Origin: Pantoea rwandensis
GTDB lineage: Bacteria; Pseudomonadota; Gammaproteobacteria; Enterobacterales; Enterobacteriaceae
Reading direction: 5' to 3'
DNA length: 64,000 nt
NCBI RefSeq assembly: GCF_000759475.1
Contig: NZ_CP009454.1
Location: 2,232,001-2,296,000 of the forward strand
The notes beneath the pieces were generated by a model, which worked only from the letters and a program-made list of their open reading frames with translations, was not told the origin of the DNA and ran no database searches. Shown one piece after another: positions 54,900-62,852 of the stretch. Each line of letters begins with the position of its first letter. Within the stretch, counting starts at the first letter, position 1. The translations under genes and the position numbers were made by a program.

Positions 54900-55658
54900 A
54901 TGATGAGTATTACCGAGCGGATTGCAGTTGGCTTCGGCCGATTGCGGTCTTTATTAAGCAAGAAGGAGAAAATTATGAGCGACCAAACTGTAATCGAAAA
55001 TAGTGCAACAACTGCAACACCGGATGCCAGCACGCTGTCACCGTTAGAGAGTTTTGCTAATGAGGTGGCGGGGAAGGCGGAGAGCAGTGCATCAGCGGCA
55101 GATGGCTCAACTTCAGCCGTGAGTAACGCGCCAGGGCAGGACGCCATAGCACCAGTGTTAAGCAGCGTGCCTGCAACGGATGCTTCAACGACAAACGTGG
55201 ATAGTGAACCAGCACAGGACGTCTCAACAGCAGCCGTGAGTAGCGTGCCAGCGTCGGATGCTTCTACGCCCGCGGTGAATAGTTTTCCAGCAGCTGACGC
55301 CACACTTCCCGCTGAAGACAGTGCAGCTGTCCCAGACACCTCAACGCCAGCAGTGAATGCTGGCAGCGAGGCACAACCTGCAGCGGCCGTAGCGGATGCA
55401 ACGGATCTCACTCAGCAGTTGGCCACGCCGGATCCGCTAGCAAACGGTTCTGCCAGCGCCGGGCCTTCATCGGCTTCTACCGTCGGCAATCTGGCTGAGC
55501 AGCCTGTAGCAGGAATCATTACGGATGCGGTCAGTCAGGATATCAGCGCTAGCGTGAAGGACTTCACTCAGGCATTCAACTTTGTCGAAAGTGGGGTTGA
55601 GAAGTTAGGTACGGCCGCGAAGGATGAGCTGATTGCCCTCGCGCGCAAGTATCTTTAA
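54900..55658 (+). CDS. Ala/Ser/Thr-rich low-complexity protein, up to 252 residues
   Basis: The family is not recognised. Residues ~50-190 are disordered with imperfect repeats of the type SSVPATDAST, SSVPASDAST, VNSFPAADAT. A conserved-looking helical C-terminus (DISASVKDFTQAFNFVESGVEK) ends in ELIALARKYL. No signal peptide is seen. There are two in-frame starts: ATG 54900 with AAGGAGG, which adds the amphipathic SITERIAVGFGRLRSLL, and ATG 54975 with AAGGAG. Both could be used. It is the last gene of the three-gene operon; a terminator follows 7 bp after the stop. Confidence 0.7.
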   Translation: MMSITERIAVGFGRLRSLLSKKEKIMSDQTVIENSATTATPDASTLSPLESFANEVAGKAESSASAADGSTSAVSNAPGQDAIAPVLSSVPATDASTTNVDSEPAQDVSTAAVSSVPASDASTPAVNSFPAADATLPAEDSAAVPDTSTPAVNAGSEAQPAAAVADATDLTQQLATPDPLANGSASAGPSSASTVGNLAEQPVAGIITDAVSQDISASVKDFTQAFNFVESGVEKLGTAAKDELIALARKYL

Positions 55659-55664
55659 TTCTGT

Positions 55665-55686
55665 GGCGGCCTTCGGGTCGCCTTTT
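55665..55686 (+). terminator. Terminator of the three-gene operon
   Basis: GGCGGCC and GGTCGCC pair around a TTCG tetraloop and are followed by TTTT. Confidence 0.75.
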
Positions 55687-55785
55687 CATCTTCCGATTAT
55701 TCTTAATGCGGTCTCGCTATTTTCTACTAACTTTAATCATTCAGACGTTATTTAAACGGGTTTAATTAGCGAAAAGGAAGATAGC

Positions 55786-56052
55786 ATGAGTGATACAGAG
55801 GCAATCAAAACCAAAACTGACTACCTGCGTGATGTCACCTCCCAGTTAAAAGAGATGCGTCACTATGCGCAGACCAATACTGAGACGCTATCCAGCCACT
55901 GGTTGGCATTTGATGCAGGCGAGTACAAAGATAAAGAGTACGCAGGACGTTTTGACACGCTGCTCAACAAGCAGGGACAGCTGTTAGATGATATTGAGCT
56001 GGCGATTCAGGATTTAGAGATCGCCATCAATCACAGCGAGCAAGAAGGCTAA
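55786..56052 (+). CDS. Hypothetical protein, 88 residues
   Basis: The family is not recognised. It is a soluble, acidic, all-helical protein (TDYLRDVTSQLKEMRHYAQ, LLDDIELAIQDLEIAINHS), possibly a helical bundle. AAAGGAAG precedes ATG 55786, and it has its own upstream AT-rich region (55687-55785). It lies between the three-gene operon and the convergent DinI-like gene. Confidence 0.62.
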   Translation: MSDTEAIKTKTDYLRDVTSQLKEMRHYAQTNTETLSSHWLAFDAGEYKDKEYAGRFDTLLNKQGQLLDDIELAIQDLEIAINHSEQEG

Positions 56053-56071
56053 GTTCCCCCACGCTGGTGGC

Positions 56072-56311
56072 TTAATCGGCCACCAGCCACATCTCGGCTT
56101 CATCAAACATCTCTTCAACAATACGCGCTACGGTTGCTTTATCGTTCTTACTTAAATCGGTATCGATAGCGTTGCGTTCCATCGGCTTAACGCGCACCTC
56201 AATCTCTGGGAAGACGCGTTGCACGCGTTTCTCAAGCTCCTGCAAAATCATCTCACGCGCGCCCGGCAGACCGGCAACGTTGCGTTTATCGTAAATCAAC
56301 TCCACAAACAT
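56072..56311 (-). CDS. DinI-family protein
   Basis: This 79-residue protein fits the DinI family (E. coli DinI, 81 residues), which binds and modulates RecA filaments; DinI-like domains also occur in phage 186 Tum-type antirepressors. It shows the family pattern: an N-terminal strand (MFVELIYDKRN), a basic helix (ELEKRVQRVFPEIEVRV), and the acidic C-terminal helix with IVEEMFDEAEMWLV. ATG 56311 is chosen because an ATG at 56344 would leave only 4 bp to the LexA box. The LexA box 38 bp upstream makes it SOS-inducible. Confidence 0.82.
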   Translation of the reverse strand: MFVELIYDKRNVAGLPGAREMILQELEKRVQRVFPEIEVRVKPMERNAIDTDLSKNDKATVARIVEEMFDEAEMWLVAD

Positions 56312-56348
56312 CAGGGCATTCCATTCATCAAGCGGGTGCGCCATATTA

Positions 56349-56364
56349 CTGTAAATAAAAACAG
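56349..56364. promoter_or_regulatory. LexA (SOS) box
   Basis: CTGTAAATAAAAACAG has the invariant CTGT and ACAG ends and an AT-rich centre, close to CTGTATATATATACAG. It is 38 bp upstream of the DinI-like start and 117 bp from the divergent gene at 56481. Confidence 0.85.
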
Positions 56365-56480
56365 TGGCAAGTGATGAACCGTTGCGCCGCGAAAATTTTT
56401 TGTTTCTGGCAAGCGCAGCACCACATTTGCGTTGATACTCAACAGCGTTACACAGGGAAATGGATTCATGAGGGGGTAAT

Positions 56481-56774
56481 ATGCGGCAACTGGTGATCGA
56501 TATTCTGCTGAAAATGGCAAAGATGGATACGGATGCAAAAGAACTGGTGGCACAGGTGGAGGCACAATCACTGCTGCTGGCGGCATTATTGATTCAGGCT
56601 AAAGAGGATAATTCGCTGACCATCACGGAAACCGTGCAGGACGCCATCGTTACCGCATCGCGTTCTGGCGAGTTGTTTCTACAGTCAGACGTGGATCTGC
56701 TATTGACGCACATTAACCGCCTGCTAGCCGTTGCGCGTTATGTCGAAGTGAAGGGAGTCGAGCGAGAAGGATAG
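56481..56774 (+). CDS. Hypothetical protein, 97 residues
   Basis: The family is not recognised. It is a soluble, mostly helical protein (LVIDILLKMAKMDTDAKELV, VEAQSLLLAALLIQAKED). GGGGGTAA precedes ATG 56481. It is divergent from the DinI-like gene and might share its SOS control. Strong hairpins follow. Confidence 0.6.
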   Translation: MRQLVIDILLKMAKMDTDAKELVAQVEAQSLLLAALLIQAKEDNSLTITETVQDAIVTASRSGELFLQSDVDLLLTHINRLLAVARYVEVKGVEREG

Positions 56775-56823
56775 GGTAAAAAATACTACCTCTGGAGGGG
56801 AAATCCAGCAACTCCTCCAGAGG
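56775..56823 (-). terminator. Terminator on the minus strand
   Basis: CCTCTGGAGG (56789-56798) and CCTCCAGAGG (56814-56823) form a 10-bp stem, followed on the minus strand by TAGTATTTTTTA. It probably ends the minus-strand gene at 56972. Confidence 0.65.
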
Positions 56824-56868
56824 CGGCGCAATAGCACCTTCGTTCAAGGACAATCTACGACCGAAGCC

Positions 56869-56899
56869 GTCAGATAGAAGTTATACAACTTCTTCTGAC
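56869..56899 (+). terminator. Long hairpin after the 97-residue gene
   Basis: GTCAGA and AGAAGTT pair with AACTTCT and TCTGAC around ATAC, a 13-bp stem with one bulged T. A T-run (CTTTTTCC) follows about 10 bp later. Confidence 0.5.
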
Positions 56900-56971
56900 T
56901 TGTACAACTTTTTCCTTGCCGATTTGTGTGGTTGGAGGTGTGCTTGAGATATATTTTTAGGGCCGCTGCGC

Positions 56972-57295
56972 TTAAAGTTCGTTCTTGATGCAAAACTCTT
57001 CCCACGTCATGCCGAGCGCTTCCGCATGTGATTTCAGGTAAGTTTCAATGGCTTCAGCCGCAACCGCTTTATCAGGCTCTGCCAGTTGAATGGAAAACAG
57101 CATGCCATCCAGCTTTTTCTGGCGTAAGAATGCCGCATAAATGCGCTCAGCGTGCCACTCGCGCAGTTGGCGCAGTGACAGGTTGGCCGCGCGCGCGTCG
57201 CTCTCGGTCAGTTCATCCAGCGCGGCTTGAAAATCGGCGTGTGCGGCAAAAAACATCGTGCGTGCCTGGGCGTAATACTCTTCTGGGGTTTTCAT
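56972..57295 (-). CDS. Small conserved hypothetical protein, 107 residues
   Basis: The protein is soluble and helical, with KTPEEYYAQARTMFF at the start and a C-terminal EALGMTWEEFCIKNEL. That ending and the overall layout recall the small proteobacterial DUF6388 proteins, but this is a tentative match. ATG 57295 has AGGAA upstream; the frame upstream to 57502 crosses the yedD promoter. It is divergent from yedD. Confidence 0.6.
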   Translation of the reverse strand: MKTPEEYYAQARTMFFAAHADFQAALDELTESDARAANLSLRQLREWHAERIYAAFLRQKKLDGMLFSIQLAEPDKAVAAEAIETYLKSHAEALGMTWEEFCIKNEL

Positions 57296-57443
57296 GCGAA
57301 TTTCCTGCTTATCGACTTGCGCGCTAGTGTAACGTGCGCGAGCCGTATTGTCAGGCTCAGCTGGCTTTTCACCGAGATTCCTTGCGTAACTTACGCGAAA
57401 AATTATAACGTAGCCGCCATTGAGGCGAGTGTAGGGACCAGGA

Positions 57444-57911
57444 ATGAAAAAGTGGATGGTATTGGCCGCGCTGGGCTTGAGCGGATGTGCGCAGATCAGC
57501 AATTACGATGAAGCGGTAAAAACCCCGGCACCAGTGGAATTGCAAGGTAACTGGCAAACTGTCGGACCGCAGAGCAAGTTGATCAGTGGCCAGGCGATGG
57601 GCAGTCTGATCATTGGTGCAGAAGGCGACACGCTGGACTGCCGCCAGTGGCAGCGCGTGATAGCTAAACCGGGCAAGTTAACCCGCCTGAGCGATGAGTG
57701 GGTCAACGTGACGCGGCAGGTGCGCGTCATGCCGATAACGCTGGAGAACGGTGAACTGCGTTATGACGGCTTGCGCATGCGTAAGGTCGATCAACCCACC
57801 GTTGAGTGCCAGCAGGCGCTGGAGCAGGTGGCGAAGCGTCCAAAAGAGGCGGTGATACAGGATATTCAGCCGCAGATTATGGAGCCGGTGTCGGTCCCTG
57901 CGCAGAAGTGA
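57444..57911 (+). CDS. yedD: Lipoprotein YedD
   Basis: The 155-residue product begins with a lipoprotein signal (LGLSGC, acylated Cys at residue 15) and follows E. coli YedD closely: YDEAVKTPAP, GNWQTVGPQ, GSLIIGAEGDTLDCRQWQRVI and PGKLTRLSDEW. The C-terminus is about 18 residues longer than in E. coli. It is an envelope protein; the function is unknown, and E. coli yedD is reported among Rcs-regulated genes. It is convergent with fliT, the E. coli neighbourhood. Confidence 0.92.
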   Translation: MKKWMVLAALGLSGCAQISNYDEAVKTPAPVELQGNWQTVGPQSKLISGQAMGSLIIGAEGDTLDCRQWQRVIAKPGKLTRLSDEWVNVTRQVRVMPITLENGELRYDGLRMRKVDQPTVECQQALEQVAKRPKEAVIQDIQPQIMEPVSVPAQK

Positions 57912-57928
57912 TGCCGTAAGCAAAGCAT

Positions 57929-57963
57929 AAAAAAAACGGGTGAGCATCAGCTCACCCGTTTCT
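57929..57963. terminator. Bidirectional terminator between yedD and fliT
   Basis: ACGGGTGAGC and GCTCACCCGT form a 10-bp stem with an ATCA loop, an A-run on the left and TTTCT on the right. Confidence 0.85.
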
Positions 57964-57981
57964 CATTCAGCCCGCCGCGCA

Positions 57982-58335
57982 TTAATTCTGCGGCAGATAC
58001 ACATTACCTTGCTTGCCGTAAGCACTCATCACCGACTTTTGCATCGTGGATTGACCAATCAACTGCGACAGTTCGTCCATGCGCGCCTGTAGTAGACGTC
58101 TGACTTCACTCTCATTGTCCAGGATATGGCGCAGTACCGGGCGCAGTTGTTCTTGCATAGAGTTGGACGGTGGCGAGGCCTCAGTCGAGCGGGCCAACGT
58201 TTGCACCGCACTGACGTAATCCACTTCCTTAATAATCAGGTCATCCCATTCGCCGTCTGCGGCAAGGCGCAGCATTCCATGGCTGAGATCGAGTAGCTGT
58301 TGGTAAACGTTTATCAGTTGCGGTGCGTTATTCAT
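57982..58335 (-). CDS. fliT: Flagellar export chaperone FliT
   Basis: FliT is the chaperone of the filament cap FliD and also restrains FlhDC. The 117-residue helical product has [21 protein letters not shown] at the N-terminus, as in FliT. Its start overlaps the fliS stop by one base. Confidence 0.92.
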   Translation of the reverse strand: MNNAPQLINVYQQLLDLSHGMLRLAADGEWDDLIIKEVDYVSAVQTLARSTEASPPSNSMQEQLRPVLRHILDNESEVRRLLQARMDELSQLIGQSTMQKSVMSAYGKQGNVYLPQN

Positions 58336-58742
58336 TAAACGGCGTCCTGAAGGTGTTGAGGTTGTGCGACTTCTTTCCAGGCATCCGCGATGTTACGCAG
58401 AAGGCCTTCTACTTCTTCGAGAGCTTCAACATCATTACGCAGATTCGCCTGAATCAAACGGCGAACCATATAGGCATAAAGACCTAACAGATTGTCGGTG
58501 AGGTCATCGCCTGACTGCTCATCCAGACCCTGCTTCAGTCCGCTTTCGATGATGTTAATCGCTTTGGAAATCGAATTACCTTTTCCCTGAATATTGCCAT
58601 CCTGCATAAACAGGCGAGCACGGATCAGTGCACTGATCGCGCCGTCAAACAGCAGCGTGATCAGTTGCTGTTGGTTGGCGCTCATTACGGAGCTTTCCAC
58701 ACCAATTTTTGCATAGGCCTGAGTGCCATTTGCGCTGTACAT
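58335..58742 (-). CDS. fliS: Flagellin chaperone FliS
   Basis: FliS binds the C-terminus of flagellin before export. The 135-residue product begins [18 protein letters not shown], with [20 protein letters not shown] and [20 protein letters not shown], all conserved. ATG 58742 is used because GGAG is properly spaced from it; a GTG 6 bp earlier is in frame. Confidence 0.95.
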   Translation of the reverse strand: MYSANGTQAYAKIGVESSVMSANQQQLITLLFDGAISALIRARLFMQDGNIQGKGNSISKAINIIESGLKQGLDEQSGDDLTDNLLGLYAYMVRRLIQANLRNDVEALEEVEGLLRNIADAWKEVAQPQHLQDAV

Positions 58743-58751
58743 GTTCACTCC

Positions 58752-60178
58752 TTACGATTTCGAGCTAGAGCTGCTTGACGTATCGAACTGCTGCGTCAGG
58801 TAAGAACTGGTGCTGTTCAGCGAGCTCATGGTGACGTCGAGCTGGGTAAACTGCGCTTTGTAACGCGCGATCATATTGTTGATACGCGTGTTCATGTCGT
58901 TGTACTGCTCGGTCAGATTGTTCAGCGTCTTACTGACACCGTCTTTTGCTGACTGAATGCTGCCAGTGGAAGAGAGCCAGCTGGTGAGGTTAGTGGCCAA
59001 GGTGGTGGTGATGCCGGTGGTTTTGCCGTCACCCACAATCATCTGTTTGATGCCATCCGGATCCTTCGTCAACTCGGTTTTGAGCTTGTCGGAATCCAGC
59101 GTCAATTCACCCGTCGTCGGATCAGAAGTAATGCCAATCTGTGCCAGCGTTTTATAGGTTGAAGAGCTCGACGAGTTGGTCAACATGCTTTTGATCTGCG
59201 TCTGGATGCTGCGCAGGGTGCTATCACCACCAGAGCGCCGTTGCTGGAGTCCTGAGTATCGGAACCAACGTCGACTGCTGTGTATTTGGTCAGGCTATTG
59301 AACTGATCCAGCAGGGTGTTGTAAGCAGTGACAAAGTTTGAGATCGCGGTGGTCGCTTTAGAGGTATCTTGCGCGACAGTCAGCGTCTGGTTACCGGTGG
59401 TTGTGTCATTCAGGTTGAGCGTGATCCCTTCCAGCGCATCACTGATGGTGTTGCTGCTGTTGGTGATCTCAACGTTGTTCACCGTCAGTTTGGCATCCTG
59501 CGCCGCCACGCTCACGTCCATCGGGTTATCGGCATCGGTCTTGGTCGAATCAAAACCGACGATATTGTTCAGGGTGTCATCGCCCGTCACGCTAATCGAT
59601 GAAACGGCATTGGCCTCACCCGTTTTGGAAGAGGTCAGCGACAAGCGGTAAGAGCCGTCTGCCACTTTGATAATACTTGCGCTGACGCCGGCGCTGGCAC
59701 CGTTGATGGCGTCACGCATGCCAGTCAATGACGTCTGGTCGGTGGTCAGCGAGATATCTTTGCTGGAGCCATCAGCGAGCTTGATGGTCAGGGTGCGGCT
59801 GGTGGCAGAGCTGTCGCCCAATGCGTTGGTGTTGCTGGTTTGCACCGCAGAGGTCAGGGTCTGCGCCTGTGCCAGCTGCGTGACAGCCACATTATATTTA
59901 CCGGCCACCACAGTGCCAGACGTTGTCGCGCTAAAGGCGCTGCTGCTACTGGTGGCGGTGGTGGCAGAGAACAGGTCTGCACTGTTCAGCGCGGTGTTGG
60001 CGGTCTGGAAAGTCGTCAACGCACTGGAGAGCGTACCGTAGGCACTCAGCTTTGCGGTATAAGCGCTCTGCTGATTGGAGATCGGTGTTAAGGAGGCTTT
60101 TTCCGCAGTGGATAAGCTATCCAGGATACTACTCAAGTCGAGGCCTGAACCGACACCGAGGGTAGTGATACTAGCCAT
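58752..60178 (-). pseudogene. fliD: Filament cap protein FliD, broken by a single-base frameshift
   Basis: FliD caps the growing filament and is required for flagellin polymerisation. The N-terminal 318 residues read normally from ATG 60178 (ASITTLGVGSGLDLSSILDS). The frame then breaks near 59221-59232: GALV is followed by an out-of-frame VIAPCAAS and a stop at 59180. One extra base there would restore GDSTLRSIQTQIKSML and join the downstream frame, which carries the rest (NSSSSSTYKTLAQIGITSD to the C-terminal coiled coil) to 58752. Restored length would be about 475 residues, normal for FliD. It may be a true mutation or a sequencing error. Confidence 0.9.
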
Positions 60179-60220
60179 GTTGTTTCCTTTTCATGTCGAC
60201 ACGGAGAGTGAATACCGCGG

Positions 60221-60247
60221 TTATCGGCTTATTTGAGGCAAAGTTTA
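60221..60247 (-). promoter_or_regulatory. Sigma-28 (FliA) promoter of fliD
   Basis: On the minus strand TAAACTTT-N11-GCCGATAA matches the flagellar late-promoter consensus in 15 of 16 defined positions, 43 bp upstream of fliD. Confidence 0.92.
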
Positions 60248-60411
60248 GATTTATTTACCAGCGAGTGATAAAGCGAATAAAGGCTATAGAGAAGGGTATT
60301 TCTGGCGCTAGAAAAATGATCAAGTTGCACTAAAGAAGTGCGGGGGCAGGGCGATAAAGATAAGCGTGACAGGTTGAAGGGAAAAATTTTCGCCTGGTAC
60401 TAAAAAAAATC

Positions 60412-60438
60412 TAAAGGTTGTTTGAAGGCAGACGATAA
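60412..60438 (+). promoter_or_regulatory. Sigma-28 (FliA) promoter of fliC
   Basis: TAAAGGTT-N11-GACGATAA matches the consensus TAAAGTTT-N11-GCCGATAA with the right spacing, 76 bp upstream of the fliC start. Confidence 0.9.
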
Positions 60439-60513
60439 CAACTTTGACGGCGCTGAAGCCGGCGGGTTGAAGCCCACACCTTAACCAAAGACTTGATTAA
60501 TAGGAACTTAACC

Positions 60514-62199
60514 ATGGCTCAAGTAATTAACACCAACAGCCTCTCGCTGATCACCCAGAACAACATCAACAAAAACCAGTCAGCGCTCTCAACTTCTATC
60601 GAGCGTCTGTCATCTGGTCTGCGCATCAACAGCGCAAAAGACGATGCAGCAGGTCAGGCAATTGCCAACCGCTTCCAGTCAAACATCAATGGTCTGACTC
60701 AGGCTGCACGTAACGCCAACGACGGTATCTCTGCTGCGCAAACCACCGAAGGCGCACTGTCTGAAATCAACAACAACTTACAGCGTGTACGTGAACTGAC
60801 TGTACAGTCTCAGAACGGCACCAACAGCCAGTCTGACCTGGACTCAATCCAGGACGAAATCAAATCACGTCTGGACGAGATTGACCGCGTGTCAGGTCAG
60901 ACCACCTTCAACGGCGTGAACGTGCTGGCGAAAGATGGCTCTATGAAAATTCAGGTTGGTTCTAACGACGGTGAAACTATCACCATCGACCTGAAGAAAA
61001 TCGACTCTTCAACCTTGGGCCTGACTGGCTTCAACGTTAACGGTGCTGGATCCGTGGCTAATACTGCTGCAACAGGCGCTGACCTTAAAGCAGCTGGTAC
61101 TCAGATTGGTACAACCAATGGTTATACAGTCTCTGCTGGATTGAGCAAATCAACAGCGGCAGATGTACTGAGCAGCTTAGCTACTAATGATACTGTCACC
61201 GCTACCGTTGATAACGGTCTTACATCTACTCCAGCATCTAATACCTACACTTATGACAAAACAAGCGGTTCATTCTCATTTGGTGTTAATATCGGTGCAA
61301 ATACAGCCGCTCAAGGTACCAACACGGGCACTTTGCAAAGCTATCTGACTCCTAAAGCAGGTGATACTGCTAAGCTCTCTGTCACCATCGATGGCAGCGC
61401 CCAGGATGTTATTCTTTCCAGCGATGGTAAAATTACCGCGGCGGATGATAATTCTGTTCTTTATTTAGATACAACTGGCAACCTGACTAAAAACGGCAGT
61501 GGCTCACTGCAACAGGCCACGCTGAGCAGCCTTGCAACTAACCATACTGCTGCACCAGCTGTTAAAGCTGTAGATATCACGGCTGCTGATGGCACGAATA
61601 TTCACATGGCTGGTGGTAACGCAGCTGGTGATAGCGGTGCTATTACAATTACAAATGCTAAAATTAGCAGTGCAGCTTTAAATTCAGCAAGTACTGCTGC
61701 AGGATTCACTACTTCAACTGGTTATACTGTAAGCACTGCTGGTGCTGTGACTTCTGGTGGTAACGATGTATATACTCAGAAAGATGGTACACTGACAACT
61801 GATAACACCGTCACCTATTATCTTCAGGATGATGGTTCTGTTACTAACGGCTCAGGCAAAGCTGTATATAAAGATGCTGCTGGTAAACTTACAACTGATG
61901 CCGCTACCACATCAGCAACCACCGCAGATCCATTAAAAGCACTGGACGCCGCTATCAGCAGCATCGATAAGTTCCGTTCTTCACTGGGTGCGATTCAGAA
62001 CCGTCTGGATTCAGCGGTAACTAACCTGAACAATACCACCACCAACCTGTCTGAAGCACAGTCTCGTATTCAGGATGCTGACTACGCCACTGAAGTTTCA
62101 AGCATGTCTAAAGCACAGATCATCCAGCAGGCGGGTAACTCAGTGTTGGCTAAAGCTAACCAGGTTCCACAGCAGGTTCTGTCTCTGCTGCAGGGCTAA
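60514..62199 (+). CDS. fliC: Flagellin FliC
   Basis: FliC is the filament subunit. The 561-residue product has the conserved D0/D1 ends (AQVINTNSLSLITQNNINKNQ and, at the C-terminus, SLSQAQSRIQDADYATEVSSMSK-like sequence ending VLSLLQG). The TLR5-recognised helix LQRVRELTVQSQNG is intact. The central part (residues ~185-470) is Thr/Ala/Ser/Gly-rich and is the surface-exposed variable region. ATG 60514 gives the standard MAQV start. It is divergent from fliD, with a sigma-28 promoter upstream and a strong terminator after. Confidence 0.97.
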   Translation: MAQVINTNSLSLITQNNINKNQSALSTSIERLSSGLRINSAKDDAAGQAIANRFQSNINGLTQAARNANDGISAAQTTEGALSEINNNLQRVRELTVQSQNGTNSQSDLDSIQDEIKSRLDEIDRVSGQTTFNGVNVLAKDGSMKIQVGSNDGETITIDLKKIDSSTLGLTGFNVNGAGSVANTAATGADLKAAGTQIGTTNGYTVSAGLSKSTAADVLSSLATNDTVTATVDNGLTSTPASNTYTYDKTSGSFSFGVNIGANTAAQGTNTGTLQSYLTPKAGDTAKLSVTIDGSAQDVILSSDGKITAADDNSVLYLDTTGNLTKNGSGSLQQATLSSLATNHTAAPAVKAVDITAADGTNIHMAGGNAAGDSGAITITNAKISSAALNSASTAAGFTTSTGYTVSTAGAVTSGGNDVYTQKDGTLTTDNTVTYYLQDDGSVTNGSGKAVYKDAAGKLTTDAATTSATTADPLKALDAAISSIDKFRSSLGAIQNRLDSAVTNLNNTTTNLSEAQSRIQDADYATEVSSMSKAQIIQQAGNSVLAKANQVPQQVLSLLQG

Positions 62200-62225
62200 T
62201 CGCTACTTAAGCTCCTTGCTTATCA

Positions 62226-62250
62226 AACCCCGCTTCGGCGGGGTTTTTTT
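62226..62250 (+). terminator. Terminator of fliC
   Basis: AACCCCGC and GCGGGGTT around TTCG are followed by TTTTTT. Confidence 0.92.
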
Positions 62251-62313
62251 ATACCTGCATATCATGAATTTGCAGATATACTCACAGCTCTCACTATTCA
62301 CAGGACGTGAACC

Positions 62314-62682
62314 ATGCGTAATCGATTTGCCCTTTTAACGCTTCTCCTGGTCTCTGGCTGCGCGCCCATAAAACACCCTCGCACATACACGCAAAATCCT
62401 CCTGCGCCCGTTGTTACCGATCTCAAAAGTTATTACGACGCCGTCCACTTTGCTATCCAGACGCAGTTTTTTGACGTCGACAACTACGTTGGTAAAACCT
62501 GTCAGATAGACATTGATCTGGATGACAAAGGGCAGCTAAGCGACGTACATATGCGCACCGGTGATTTATCGCTTTGTACCGAAGCGTTGTATGCGGCTAA
62601 GCATGCTAAACTGCCGGTACCGCCTTCGGCAGAAGTGCATGAGAAGACCAAACATATGGTGATCAACTTCGCACCTCAGTGA
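62314..62682 (+). CDS. Lipoprotein with a TolA C-terminal-like domain
   Basis: The 122-residue product has a lipoprotein signal (LLVSGC, acylated Cys at residue 16), a short Pro-rich linker, and a domain (residues ~38-122) that resembles TolA domain III: YYDAVHFAIQTQFFDVDNYVGKTC, then LCTEALYAAKHAKLPVPPS. The two Cys (C63, C88) are 25 apart, as the disulfide pair of E. coli TolA domain III. TolA-III binds TolB, colicins and phage g3p. This protein lacks the TolA membrane helix and long helical domain. It lies between fliC and the HNH-like gene; the role is unknown. Confidence 0.78.
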   Translation: MRNRFALLTLLLVSGCAPIKHPRTYTQNPPAPVVTDLKSYYDAVHFAIQTQFFDVDNYVGKTCQIDIDLDDKGQLSDVHMRTGDLSLCTEALYAAKHAKLPVPPSAEVHEKTKHMVINFAPQ

Positions 62683-62852
62683 TAATTCCTGCATTAAACC
62701 AAATTTGATCTCATCAGCGACGATGATTTCCCCCAGCACCCTATAACCCTAAAAAAGTAACCAACCTGTTACAGTCCCGCACAGAATTGCCGATAACTAC
62801 CCCAGAATCATTCCCATTTTTTGCACGTCTTTTTTCTGTTTCTGGGGTGTCT

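Noticed and set aside
54779..55411. Minus-strand frame of 210 codons over the low-complexity gene
   Set aside because: It mirrors the repetitive Ala/Ser/Thr-rich gene; the plus-strand frame has two good ribosome sites, an operon position and a terminator.
53401..57295. Complete prophage
   Set aside because: No integrase, terminase, portal, capsid, tail or lysis gene is recognisable; only repressor-like and SOS-linked genes are present.
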